64,000 nt of DNA from Actinomycetota bacterium (GTDB taxonomy: Bacteria > Actinomycetota > Thermoleophilia > Gaiellales > Gaiellaceae): NCBI GenBank assembly GCA_004366385.1, contig SIRU01000062.1, positions 1 through 64,000 of the forward strand, in the 5' to 3' direction. Position numbers and translations under genes: made by a program. Of the stretch, positions 22,182-30,182 are shown one piece after another (positions within the stretch are counted from its first letter, which is position 1; each line of letters opens with the position of its first letter). The notes beneath the pieces were generated by a model. It saw only the letters and a program-made list of their open reading frames with translations, made no database searches and was not told where the DNA came from.

Positions 22182-22720
22182 GCGTGGACGGCGACGAGAG
22201 CGCGCGTCCGCGGGCCGCCGCGGGGAGCGAGCCGCTCGAGATCCTCGCCCGTGTCCACGTCGGCCTCGAGCTCGGGGATCGCGACGGTTGCGAACCCGGC
22301 GTGAGCGCGAAAGCGCGCGGCACTTCCCGGGCCGTACAGCGGGGCGAAGAGCGAGGGATCGGGAAGCGAGAGCGCGTTCGTCGTCCCGTCGGCGGCCTCG
22401 ACGAGCGCGAGCCCGGCAGCGGCCAGCCGCTCGAGCGCGACGGTCGTCGCGCACGGGACATCGGCGTTCACGACGAGCGCGTGGCCCTCGACCCGCTCGA
22501 GCCCGGCCGCCACCGCCGCGCTCAGCCCCTCTCCGGGATCGGCCACGACCTCCACGCCCGGCGGGACTACCACCGAGTCGTCGGTGACGACCACGACGCG
22601 CCCGACCGCGAGCGCCGCCGCGACGACGTCGCCGAGCATCGCGACCGCGGCCGCCGCCCGGAGCTCGGACGGGAGCCGCCGCTTCGCGTCCCCGCGGTAC
22701 GGGATCACGGTCGTGAGCAC
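22178..22720 (-). CDS. cofC: Nucleotidyltransferase CofC/FbiD (F420 biosynthesis)
   Basis: A 180-residue MobA-like nucleotidyltransferase: VLTTVIPYRGDAKRRLPSEL (the start aligns with the CofC loop), VVVVTDDSVVVPPGVEVVAD, GHALVVNADVPCATTVALER and ALVEAADGTTNALSLPDPSL. It activates 2-phospholactate or PEP with GTP for CofD. GTG 22720 is chosen because TACACT lies 7 nt upstream and the family starts here. First gene of the F420 operon. Confidence 0.88.
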   Translation of the reverse strand: MLTTVIPYRGDAKRRLPSELRAAAAVAMLGDVVAAALAVGRVVVVTDDSVVVPPGVEVVADPGEGLSAAVAAGLERVEGHALVVNADVPCATTVALERLAAAGLALVEAADGTTNALSLPDPSLFAPLYGPGSAARFRAHAGFATVAIPELEADVDTGEDLERLAPRGGPRTRALVAVHA

Positions 22721-22727
22721 GCGCGCA

Positions 22728-22733
22728 AGTGTA
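22728..22733 (-). promoter_or_regulatory. -10-like hexamer TACACT for the F420 operon
   Basis: The hexamer ends 7 nt before GTG 22720 and partly lies in the edge of a family R repeat (GTAGGGGCGAGGC from 22731). Confidence 0.45.
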
Positions 22734-22800
22734 GGGGCGAGGCGCACTTCACCCTCGTCGCGCAGGCGACCCCACCTAGTGGCTCAGAGCCACAAAGTGC
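22731..22800. repeat. Family R arm plus family Q palindrome upstream of cofC
   Basis: GTAGGGGCGAGGC (22731-22743) is a family R left arm with a weak right arm GCGACCCCACCTA. It abuts the family Q palindrome CAC-CTA-GTGGCTC-A-GAGCCAC-AAA-GTG (22774-22800). The latter ends one base before the stop of the next gene, so it may terminate that operon. Confidence 0.65.
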
Positions 22801-22801
22801 T

Positions 22802-23104
22802 TCAGGCGGCGTTCGAGGATGCGCTGGCCCCGGCATCCGCCCCCGGCCCCGAGCTCGCCCACTCGTGCACGTCGAACCAGTGCGAGGCGCGGAGCGCCTC
22901 GGCGATCTCCGGGTCGGTGTGCGCCGGGTTGAAGACGTGCTTGTCGAGGTCACAGCAGATCTCGACGTCGGAGAGCGACACGTGCGAGACGGTCGCCAGC
23001 GCGTCCGCCGGCAGCTGCGCCTCGGCGACGGTGTAGTGCTTGAACTGGAGATCCGGGTCGAGCTCCATGAGAGCCGGCCAGTCGGGGCAGGTGCGTGCGG
23101 TCAC
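22802..23104 (-). CDS. Hypothetical 100-residue protein coupled to Wzt
   Basis: From GTG 23104 the frame gives TARTCPDWPALMELDPDLQF, KHYTVAEAQLPADAL, VSLSDVEICCDLDKHVFNPA and a low-complexity Ala/Ser tail. The GTG overlaps the stop of the ABC ATPase gene by 4 bases, so the two are translationally coupled. Codon use and the overlap make it a real gene. I do not recognise a family. The CC and two His might bind a metal, but that is a guess. It may act with the ABC exporter or the polysaccharide pathway. Confidence 0.6.
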   Translation of the reverse strand: MTARTCPDWPALMELDPDLQFKHYTVAEAQLPADALATVSHVSLSDVEICCDLDKHVFNPAHTDPEIAEALRASHWFDVHEWASSGPGADAGASASSNAA

Positions 23105-24309
23105 GGGGTTGTCTCCTTCGCCTCGAGCGCCCAGTCCCCTGCAAAGCGCACGACGCCACGCTGCTCGCCCCCCGGGTACACGACGAAGACGAGGGCGTCG
23201 TCCAGCTGGTGGTAGAGGTGCTCGCCGGTGTCGTCGGTGAGCCCGAGCCGCAGGTGGAAGCGACCGTCGGCGAGCGGGAGCTCCGGGACGTCGAAGCGGA
23301 CGCGGCGGGCGCCGTTCCCGACGGACCAGCCGAGCTCGCCGAGCGAGACGGCCTCCCCGGCCACGAGCACGCCGTCGTCGTCGCGGAGCTCGAGCTGCAG
23401 GCGGGGCGGGGGGAGCGCGTCGCGGACGTGGACGCCCACCTCGAGCGCGAACGGCTCTCCGGAGAGGAACTGGAGCCGCTCCGCGCCCTCTTCGCCGACG
23501 AGCGTCGCCGACTCGATCGTCGCCTCGCGAGACCCCCACTCGCGCAGGCCGGCCTCGCGCTCGGCCGGGTCGACCTCGTCGGCGAGCGCGCTCTGATAGC
23601 GGGCCGTCGCCTCCCGTGTCGACCCGTCGAAGGTGACGCGGCCGCGGTCGAGCAGGACGGCGCGGTTGCAGAGGCGCTGGACCGCGGCCGCGTCGTGCGA
23701 GACGAGCACGATCGTGCCGCCGCCGTCCTTGAACTGGTGGATCCGTGCGAAGCACTTCCGCTGGAACGCCTCGTCCCCGACGGCGAACACCTCGTCGAGC
23801 AGCAGGATGTCGGCGTCGAGGAAGGCGGCGATGGCGAAGCCGAGGCGCATCGTCATCCCGGACGAGTACGTGCGCACCGGGCGGTCGATCGCATGCTCGA
23901 TCTCCGCGAAGGCGACGATCTCGTCGAAGCGCTCGCGGATGTCCGCGCGGCGCAGGCCCTGGATCGCGCCGTTCAGGAAGACGTTCTCGCGCCCGGTGAA
24001 GTCGGGGTGGAATCCCGCCCCGAGCTCGAGGAGCGAGCCGATGCGCCCGGCCGTCCGGATCCGGCCCGTGGTGGGCTTGATGATCCCGGCGACGACCCGC
24101 AGCAGCGTCGTCTTCCCGGAGCCGTTCCGGCCGATGAAGCCCACGGCCTCCCCGGGCTCGACGTCGAGCGTGACGTCGCGCAGCGCCCATACGTCCGTGC
24201 CCTGCGGGCGGCCCCGTTCGACGAAGAGGTCCTTGAGCGTCCGGATCTCGCGCGCGTGAACCCGGAAGCGGCGCGAGACTCCGTCGACACGTATCGCACC
24301 GGTCTCCAT
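23101..24309 (-). CDS. wzt: Polysaccharide ABC exporter ATPase with Wzt C-terminal carbohydrate-binding domain
   Basis: A 402-residue protein. The ABC domain (about 1-245) has Walker A VGFIGRNGSGKTTLLRVV, signature TYSSGMTMRLGFAIA, Walker B ADILLLDEVFAVGDEAFQRK and the H-loop VLVSHD. A Wzt-type beta-sandwich (about 270-395) follows, with FALEVGVHVRDALPPPRLQL and FHLRLGLTDDTGEHLYHQLD. In O-antigen systems this domain recognises the glycan end before export. The permease partner is at 25122-25931. TAGGTT lies 5 nt before its ATG. Confidence 0.92.
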   Translation of the reverse strand: METGAIRVDGVSRRFRVHAREIRTLKDLFVERGRPQGTDVWALRDVTLDVEPGEAVGFIGRNGSGKTTLLRVVAGIIKPTTGRIRTAGRIGSLLELGAGFHPDFTGRENVFLNGAIQGLRRADIRERFDEIVAFAEIEHAIDRPVRTYSSGMTMRLGFAIAAFLDADILLLDEVFAVGDEAFQRKCFARIHQFKDGGGTIVLVSHDAAAVQRLCNRAVLLDRGRVTFDGSTREATARYQSALADEVDPAEREAGLREWGSREATIESATLVGEEGAERLQFLSGEPFALEVGVHVRDALPPPRLQLELRDDDGVLVAGEAVSLGELGWSVGNGARRVRFDVPELPLADGRFHLRLGLTDDTGEHLYHQLDDALVFVVYPGGEQRGVVRFAGDWALEAKETTP

Positions 24310-24314
24310 GCTCG

Positions 24315-24324
24315 AACCTAGACT
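24315..24324. promoter_or_regulatory. Overlapping divergent -10-like hexamers between wzt and the next gene
   Basis: TAGGTT on the minus strand (24320-24315) lies 5 nt before the wzt ATG. TAGACT on the plus strand (24319-24324) lies 10 nt before ATG 24335. With only 25 bases between the starts, both transcripts would be leaderless and the promoters would compete. Confidence 0.4.
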
Positions 24325-24334
24325 AACCCTCGCA

Positions 24335-25159
24335 ATGGTGCCCGTCGGCGAGCACGCCGTGCCCGTGGGGCCGCTCGCCGTCCGCTGGCTCGCCTACGAC
24401 CTGGGAGCGCCGCGGGCGGGCACGAGCGGGCAGGTCAGGCTGGAACTCGAGAACGCGGGGAGCGCGCCGTGGCGCTCGCGCGGCGCGGCCGGCGTCCAGC
24501 TCGCGCACCACTGGCTCGACCCGCAGGGCGGCGTGCTCGTCTGGGACGGGCCGCGCACGCCCCTGCCGCGCGTCGTGCAGCCGGGGGAGACGGTCGCGCT
24601 CGAGACCCGGCTCGTCGCGCCGCGGCCACACGGCCGCTACCGCCTCGCGTTCGACCTCGTCGAGGACCCGCGCTTCTGGTTCGAGGAGGTCGGCTCCTGG
24701 GTGCTCGAGCTCCCCGTCGACGTGCAGCCCCGGATCGCCGAGCGCCGGCTCGGCGTGGTCGTCCACGGGCCGGACGATCCGAGGACGGCGGCCGCGCTCG
24801 CCGCGCAGGAGGAGCCGCCCGTGACCGAAGCGGCCGCGGCAATCGCGCACCTCGTCCCGGGGGCGGCGCCCGAGCCGGACTGGTCACGGCTTCTGCTCGA
24901 CGCGCACGAGGAGGGCTGGGCCGCTGTCGGGCCCGGCGTCAAGGCGTCCGGCTTCCGCGAGCGCAAGCGCTTCGCGCCGTGGTCGCCGGACGGGCAGCGC
25001 GACACGCGCTTCCCACAGCCCTTGCTGCTGCCCTCGCTGCTCGCGGGCCTCGAGCCGCACGCGCACGAAGGGCTCCCCGCGTGGGCCGGCGGCGACGGGC
25101 TCTTCGAGGGCCGCGCCGTGGTCAGACTTCGACGGCGATCCGGTCGTCCGAGCGACTGA
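24335..25159 (+). CDS. Hypothetical protein with Ig-like domain in the polysaccharide locus
   Basis: About 274 residues from ATG 24335 (an ATG at 24308 would share CATG with the wzt start). Residues about 8-130 look like a beta-sandwich: WLAYDLGAPRAGTSGQVRLE, NAGSAPWRSRGAAGVQLAHH, VQPGETVALETRLVAP and YRLAFDLVEDPRFWFEEVGS. This resembles the NBR1-type Ig-like domains found next to glycan genes. The C-terminal half is rich in Pro/Leu/Ala (FAPWSPDGQRDTRFPQPLLL). No catalytic motif is seen. It overlaps the convergent ABC permease by 38 bases. Function is unknown; a role in surface glycan assembly is inferred from place only. Confidence 0.6.
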   Translation: MVPVGEHAVPVGPLAVRWLAYDLGAPRAGTSGQVRLELENAGSAPWRSRGAAGVQLAHHWLDPQGGVLVWDGPRTPLPRVVQPGETVALETRLVAPRPHGRYRLAFDLVEDPRFWFEEVGSWVLELPVDVQPRIAERRLGVVVHGPDDPRTAAALAAQEEPPVTEAAAAIAHLVPGAAPEPDWSRLLLDAHEEGWAAVGPGVKASGFRERKRFAPWSPDGQRDTRFPQPLLLPSLLAGLEPHAHEGLPAWAGGDGLFEGRAVVRLRRRSGRPSD

Positions 25160-25931
25160 AGACGAACGCGCCCAGGGCGAGCGCCACGACCGCGGCCACG
25201 GCCGTGTAGACCGTGTCGGCGGTCGCGGGGGCGACGCCCTCGAACAGCACCGCCCGCAGCGCCTCGACCGGCGGCGTCAGGAAGTTCACCCAGTGCAGCA
25301 CGAACTCGGCCGCCGGGTAGTCGTCCACGCCGGGGAGGTCCTCGAGGCTGTACAGGATCGGCGTGAGGAAGAACCAGGGCAGGAGCAGCGCGGCGAGGAT
25401 GTGCTCGACGTCGCGGTAGAGCGCGTTCAGCGACGCGGTCGCCAGCGTCGTTCCCGCGACGATGCACGCGAAGAGCGCCCCGAGCGGGATCGAGAGCAGC
25501 ACCGTGTCCCGCGCCTCGGGGATGCGGACGAGGCTGAGCAGGACCACGAACCCGAGCATCACCGCGAAGCCGACCAGGTTCGTCGCGACCACCGAGAGCG
25601 GCACGAGCTGGCGCGGGAAGCGGACCTTCCTGATCAGGTTCGCGTTCTCGAGCAGGCTCGGCGCGGAGCCCTGCATCGCGGTCGCGAAGAAGACCCAGGC
25701 CGGGAGACCGCAGAGCAGGAACAGCCAGTAGTCGCTGCTCCCGACCGATGCCACCCGCCAGAGGAGCGAGAACACGAGCAGGTACACGCCCATGAGCACG
25801 AGCGGGTGCAGGAGCGACCACGCGAGCCCGAGCACGGAGCCGCGGTACTTCGCCCGCAGGTCGCGCCGGAAGAGGCTCGCGAAGAGCTCCCGATGGCGGA
25901 AGACGTCCGCGTAGATCGACACCGCGCGCAT
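25122..25931 (-). CDS. wzm: ABC-2 type polysaccharide exporter permease
   Basis: A 269-residue protein with six membrane helices. The N-terminal HRELFASLFRRDLRAKYRGS plus LGLAWSLLHPLVLMGVYLLV and the LIRKVRFPRQLVPLSVV segment are typical of Wzm/TagG permeases. It pairs with the Wzt ATPase at 23101-24309 to move a lipid-linked glycan across the membrane. The two are split by a convergent hypothetical gene, which is unusual for this pair. Confidence 0.9.
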   Translation of the reverse strand: MRAVSIYADVFRHRELFASLFRRDLRAKYRGSVLGLAWSLLHPLVLMGVYLLVFSLLWRVASVGSSDYWLFLLCGLPAWVFFATAMQGSAPSLLENANLIRKVRFPRQLVPLSVVATNLVGFAVMLGFVVLLSLVRIPEARDTVLLSIPLGALFACIVAGTTLATASLNALYRDVEHILAALLLPWFFLTPILYSLEDLPGVDDYPAAEFVLHWVNFLTPPVEALRAVLFEGVAPATADTVYTAVAAVVALALGAFVFSRSDDRIAVEV

Positions 25932-25944
25932 CGTAGAGCCCGCA

Positions 25945-26703
25945 CTAGAGGGCGAGCAGCCGCTCCGGGTGCTTGCGCACGAAGCGCGCCATCCCGCGCG
26001 CGTGCCACAGGGTGTGGCGGGAGAGGAAGCGCTTGTCGATGACGGCCGCGTAGTCGTGCGTCACCACCGCGGCAGGCACGTACCAGCGCTCCCAGCCGGC
26101 CCGCGCGGCGCGGTAGCAGAGGTCGATGTCCTCGCAGTAGTGCCGGTAGCCCGCGTCCCACCCGCCGAGCTCGTCGAGCATGGCGCGCCGCTGGAGCAGG
26201 AACGCGCCGAGCAGCCAGTCGGCCTGCACCGGCTCCGCCGGGCGCTCGTCCAGGAGGTAGTGCTCGCGCTGCGCGTAGGCGCCGCCGCGAAGCTTCCGGA
26301 GCGGCGTCCTGCGGACGAGCGTCCCGCCGACCGTGGGAAAGCGGCGGCGCGACGGCTGCCAGGTTCCGTCCGGCCACCGCAGCTCCGGGCCGAGGATCCC
26401 CGCACGGGGACGCGCGTCGGCGGTCTCGACGAGCGCCGCCACGGCCCCGGGCGCCGGGAGCGCGTCCGGGTTCGCCGAGAGCACCCACTCGCCGCTCGTC
26501 GCCGCGATCCCGAGGTTCACGTTCGCGGCGAGCGGGAGCGGACGCGGGTTCTCGAGCACGCGCACGTCGTCGGGAACGCCCGCCCCCGACCCGGGCGTGT
26601 TCGCGACGACGAGGAGCTCGTCCACCTGGGGCAGGAGCACGGGGAGCATCCGGCCCAGCTCCTCTGCGTGCCCGTGCGAGACGACGACTGCCGAGACCTT
26701 CAC
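25945..26703 (-). CDS. Family 2 glycosyltransferase (rhamnosyltransferase-like)
   Basis: A 252-residue GT-A enzyme: VKVSAVVVSHGHAEELGRML start, ANPDALPAPGAVAAL with the N-x-D metal motif, ADWLLGAFLLQRRAMLDELG, and CEDIDLCYRAARAGWERWYV, the ED(V/I)D motif of WbbL-type rhamnosyltransferases. It adds a sugar from a nucleotide donor. The GTG start overlaps the stop of the upstream GT by 4 bases; it is the last of a run of GTs that read leftward. Confidence 0.85.
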   Translation of the reverse strand: MKVSAVVVSHGHAEELGRMLPVLLPQVDELLVVANTPGSGAGVPDDVRVLENPRPLPLAANVNLGIAATSGEWVLSANPDALPAPGAVAALVETADARPRAGILGPELRWPDGTWQPSRRRFPTVGGTLVRRTPLRKLRGGAYAQREHYLLDERPAEPVQADWLLGAFLLQRRAMLDELGGWDAGYRHYCEDIDLCYRAARAGWERWYVPAAVVTHDYAAVIDKRFLSRHTLWHARGMARFVRKHPERLLAL

Positions 26704-27719
26704 GCGCCGAGTATGTCCTGGTACACGGCGAGCGTCCGCTCGGCGGTCTCTCGCCACGAGAAGGCCCGCGCCCGCTCCAGGCCCGCGGCGACGAGACGAT
26801 CGCGCTCGGCGAGCGCGCAGCGGATCGCGTCCGCGAGGCCGTCCTCGTCGACGAGCACGGCCGCGTCGCCTGCGACCTCCTCGAGCGCCGGCTCCCGCAC
26901 CGCGACGACCGGCGTCCCGCACGCCATCGCCTCGATCACCGGGAGCCCGAAGCCCTCGTACCGCGACGGCTGGACGAGGCAGGCGGCGCCGCGATAGAGC
27001 TCGGCCAGCCGCTCGGTCTCGACGTAGCCCTCGAGGCGCGCGCCGCGCGCACGGAGCTCCGCCGCGAGCGCGGAGTCCTTCTCCGGGCCGGCGACGACGA
27101 GCGGGAGCCCCGCCTCGCCCGCGGCCTCGAGCGCGGCGAGCTGGTTCTTCCGGGACTGGATCGCGCCCACCGCGAGCGCGTACCCGTGCGGCGCCCCCGG
27201 CTCGCCCGGCCGGAACGCCGGGTCGACGCCGTTCGGCGTGACGACGACGCGCTCCTCCGGGATCTCGTATAGGTCGAGCAGGTCTCGCTTCGAGCGCTCC
27301 GAGACGGTGAGCACACGCGCCGCGCGGCGCGCCGCGCGCGGCACCACGCCTCGGAAGACGAGCCGGTCCTTCCGCGGCATCATCCCCGGCTCCCGCTCGA
27401 AGGAGAGGTCGTGGACGGTGACGACGACGGGGCACGGGGAGCGCAGCGGCAGCGCGTACTGCGTGTGCACGAGGTCGGCGCCGAGGCGGCGGAGCGCGCG
27501 CGGAAGCGAGACGGCCAGGCGCAGCTCCTGCACGCGCGTCGCCAGCTCGACGGGCTCGACGCCGTCCGGGACGAGGTCGGGGCGGCGCGTGACCGCTGCG
27601 ACCCGGAGACCGGCCGCGGGGGCGAGCTCGCCGAGCTCGCGGAGGAGGTTCCGCACGTACGTCTCGTCCCCCGTGCGCTGCCGCCCGAGCACGTCCGCGT
27701 CCACCACGATGAGCGTCAC
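26700..27719 (-). CDS. Family 4 glycosyltransferase
   Basis: A 339-residue GT-B protein. The N-lobe ends in VVTVHDLSFEREPGMMPRKD; VLTVSERSKRDLLDLYEIPE and VVVTPNGVDPAFRPG lead to the C-lobe with LAVGAIQSRKNQLAALEAAG, YVETERLAELYRGAACLVQP and the donor-binding SRYEGFGLPVIEAMACGTPV (E-x7-E motif). It is a retaining transferase, probably mannosyl or rhamnosyl. It overlaps its neighbours by 4 bases at both ends, so the run is one operon. Confidence 0.88.
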   Translation of the reverse strand: MTLIVVDADVLGRQRTGDETYVRNLLRELGELAPAAGLRVAAVTRRPDLVPDGVEPVELATRVQELRLAVSLPRALRRLGADLVHTQYALPLRSPCPVVVTVHDLSFEREPGMMPRKDRLVFRGVVPRAARRAARVLTVSERSKRDLLDLYEIPEERVVVTPNGVDPAFRPGEPGAPHGYALAVGAIQSRKNQLAALEAAGEAGLPLVVAGPEKDSALAAELRARGARLEGYVETERLAELYRGAACLVQPSRYEGFGLPVIEAMACGTPVVAVREPALEEVAGDAAVLVDEDGLADAIRCALAERDRLVAAGLERARAFSWRETAERTLAVYQDILGA

Positions 27720-28681
27720 GCGAGCTCCCTCCAGAGCGCCTCGGCCGCGTCCGCCGCGCGCCTCCACGTGAAGCCGCGGGCGCGGGCGAGGCCGGCCGGC
27801 ACGAGCTCGTCGCGCCGCGCCTCCGCCTCGGCGATTCCCGCCGCGATCGACACCGGGTCGAGCGGGTCGACGAGCACGGCCGCGCCGCCCGCGACCTCTT
27901 CGAGCGCGCCGCCGCGGGAGATGACGGCCGGCGTCCCGCACGCCATCGCCTCGACCACCGGGAGCCCGAACCCCTCGTACAGCGACGGATAGACGAGGCA
28001 GCGCGCGCCGCGCACGAGGCGCGCGAGCTCGCTGTCCGGGATCTCGCCCACCCACCCCGGCACGTCGACCCCGCCCCACCCGCGCGCGCCGACGACGCGC
28101 AGCTCCACGCCCGCGAGGCGCGCGGCCTCGACCACGCGCGCGAGGTTCTTCCGCGGCTCGAGCGTGCCGAGCGCGAGCACGTAGTCGCCCTCGCCGAGCG
28201 GGCCCTCGGGCGAGAACACCTCGTCCACGCCGTTCGGGATCACGCGCACACGCTCGGCCGGCACGCCGAGGAGCTCCACCGTCTCGCCCTTGGTGAACTC
28301 CGAGACCGCGACCACCACGTCCGCCGCGCGCACGACGCGGGCAAGTCCCGCTCTCCCGTACAGCCGGTGCCAGCGCGGCAGTGACTCCGGTTGCCGGAGG
28401 ATCGCCAGGTCGTGAACGGTGACGACGGTCGGCACCGACGAGCGCATGGGCCCGCGGAACGTGGTGCAGTGAAGGACGTCGAGCGGCCGCCCACGCCCGA
28501 TCCGCCGCGGGTACCACCAGGCGTCGCGCAGGACGCTCGATGCGCGGCCGGTCCCGCCGAACGAGAGCAGCTCGAGCTCGATCCCCGGCCGGTCGCGCAG
28601 CTCGCCGACGAGACCGCGGACGTGGCGCGCCGTCCCAGCGCGCGTCTGCACGAGCGGCGAGACGTCGATCCCGACTCTCAC
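27716..28681 (-). CDS. Family 4 glycosyltransferase
   Basis: A 321-residue GT-B protein close in sequence to the gene downstream: VRVGIDVSPLVQTRAGTARH, TVVTVHDLAILRQPESLPRW, RVIPNGVDEVFSPEG, LALGTLEPRKNLARVVEAAR and SLYEGFGLPVVEAMACGTPA. The strong likeness to 26700-27719 suggests tandem duplication followed by change of acceptor or donor. The GTG at 28681 overlaps the Nudix gene by 4 bases. Confidence 0.88.
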   Translation of the reverse strand: MRVGIDVSPLVQTRAGTARHVRGLVGELRDRPGIELELLSFGGTGRASSVLRDAWWYPRRIGRGRPLDVLHCTTFRGPMRSSVPTVVTVHDLAILRQPESLPRWHRLYGRAGLARVVRAADVVVAVSEFTKGETVELLGVPAERVRVIPNGVDEVFSPEGPLGEGDYVLALGTLEPRKNLARVVEAARLAGVELRVVGARGWGGVDVPGWVGEIPDSELARLVRGARCLVYPSLYEGFGLPVVEAMACGTPAVISRGGALEEVAGGAAVLVDPLDPVSIAAGIAEAEARRDELVPAGLARARGFTWRRAADAAEALWRELA

Positions 28682-29100
28682 GCCACCTCCTCGAGCGCGC
28701 GGGCGACGTGCGCGAGCGCCGCACGCGGCTCCGGGTACTCGAGCAGCGCGAGCGCCGCCGCCTCGTCGCACCAGCGGTACTCGTGGTGCTCGTCGTTCAG
28801 CACCGGCTCCCAGCCGGCGGGCGCAGCGGCCGCGAACGCGTGCAGCGTGATCCACGCCCCGTCCGGACGGCGGTAGCCGAGCTCGAGCGGGATCGCGTCG
28901 AGCGCGGGCGGCACGAGCCCGGTCTCCTCCTCGAGCTCGCGCCGCGCGGCCTCCCCCGGCGACTCGCCCTCCTCGATCCCGCCGGCGACCAGGTGCCAGT
29001 AGCCGTCCTCACCGGTGCGGAGGAGGACGAGGAGCTCCGGCGCTGTGCCTGCACGCGCCGGCCGGTGCACGACGAGCAAGGCCTCGTGATCCGTTCTCAT
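28678..29100 (-). CDS. Nudix hydrolase embedded in the glycosyltransferase operon
   Basis: A 140-residue protein with a full Nudix box: GGIEEGESPGEAARRELEEE plus TGL, i.e. Gx5Ex7REVxEExGU. Start MRTDHEALLVVHRP and later WEPVLNDEHHEYRWCDEAAA resemble small Nudix enzymes acting on nucleotides such as dihydroneopterin triphosphate. It sits between two GT4 genes with 4-base overlaps on both sides, so it may clear a nucleotide sugar or by-product in this pathway; that is inference. Confidence 0.85.
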   Translation of the reverse strand: MRTDHEALLVVHRPARAGTAPELLVLLRTGEDGYWHLVAGGIEEGESPGEAARRELEEETGLVPPALDAIPLELGYRRPDGAWITLHAFAAAAPAGWEPVLNDEHHEYRWCDEAAALALLEYPEPRAALAHVARALEEVA

Positions 29101-30182
29101 CGCGCCAGGGCCTCCTCGTAGCCGCGCAGGAAGGTCTCGCCGACCGCGCGCCACGTGAAGCGGCGCGCGTGCTCGAGCCCGGCGGGCACGAGGCGCCCAC
29201 GCTCGGCCACCGCCTGCTCGATCGCGGCTGCGATCGCAGCCGGGTCGTCGGGATCGGCGCGCACGGCCGCGTCGCCGCTCGCCTCGTCCAGCGACGAGTG
29301 CGACGACGAGACAGTCGGGCAGCCGCACGCCATCGCCTCGGTCACCGGCATCCCGAACCCCTCGAAGCGCGAGGGGTACACCGCGACCGCGGCGCCGCGG
29401 TAGAGGCGCGCGAGCTCCTCGTCGGAGACGAAGCCGAGCGCGCGCACGTTGGCCCCGCTCAGCGACGGCTGGTCGCCCCACCCCTCACCGCCGGCGACCG
29501 CGAGCAGGAGGTCGCCGCCGAGCAGCCGGTGCGCGTCGACGAGCGCCTGGAGGTTCTTGCGCGGCTCCAGCGTCGCGACGGTGAGGACGTACGGCGCGCC
29601 GAGGTCCGCGGCAGGCCCGTCCGGGCGAAAGGCCTCCTTCACGCCGGGCGGCGCGACGTGGATCCGCTCGCGCGGCACGCCCAGCGTCTGCTCGACGTCG
29701 CGCGCGGTGTGCTCGGAGATCGCGAAGACGACGTCGCACGTCTCCGCCGTCTCGCGGTACTTCCGCGAGTGCATCGCGTACGTGCGCGGCGTCACCCACT
29801 CGCGGAAGTGGAGCGGGACGAGGTCGTAGATCGTCGTCGCGCGCACGCCGCCCCGCTGCGGCGGGTACATCCAGTCCGAGAAGTGCAGCACGTCGAACGG
29901 GCCGAGGAGGCGCTCGGCGGCCGGCCGGCCGGCGCGGCTCCAGGCCGTCCGGAGCGCATGCGAGGCGGGGAGCGGCCACGTCCGGACCTCGACGTCGATC
30001 CCGGAGAGCGCCGCCCGGATCCGCGCAGGCCCGCGCAGGCTCGTCGGCGCGAACGCGACGAGCTCGTGCTCGTCCGCGGCCGCGGCCGCCGCCGCCGCGA
30101 GCCCGGCGAGCGCGCCGCGCATGTAGCCGCCGATCCCGAGCAGGGCGTGGGAGAGCGGGGAGACGTCGAAGGCGATCCTCAC
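29097..30182 (-). CDS. Family 4 glycosyltransferase
   Basis: A 361-residue GT-B enzyme: VRIAFDVSPLSHALLGIGGY, FDVLHFSDWMYPPQRGGV, VVFAISEHTARDVEQTLGVP, VAPPGVKEAFRPDG, LTVATLEPRKNLQALVDAHR, LGFVSDEELARLYRGAAVAV and SRFEGFGMPVTEAMACGCPT. The GTG at 30182 overlaps the upstream membrane transferase by 4 bases. Third of three related GT4 genes in this run. Confidence 0.88.
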   Translation of the reverse strand: MRIAFDVSPLSHALLGIGGYMRGALAGLAAAAAAAADEHELVAFAPTSLRGPARIRAALSGIDVEVRTWPLPASHALRTAWSRAGRPAAERLLGPFDVLHFSDWMYPPQRGGVRATTIYDLVPLHFREWVTPRTYAMHSRKYRETAETCDVVFAISEHTARDVEQTLGVPRERIHVAPPGVKEAFRPDGPAADLGAPYVLTVATLEPRKNLQALVDAHRLLGGDLLLAVAGGEGWGDQPSLSGANVRALGFVSDEELARLYRGAAVAVYPSRFEGFGMPVTEAMACGCPTVSSSHSSLDEASGDAAVRADPDDPAAIAAAIEQAVAERGRLVPAGLEHARRFTWRAVGETFLRGYEEALAR

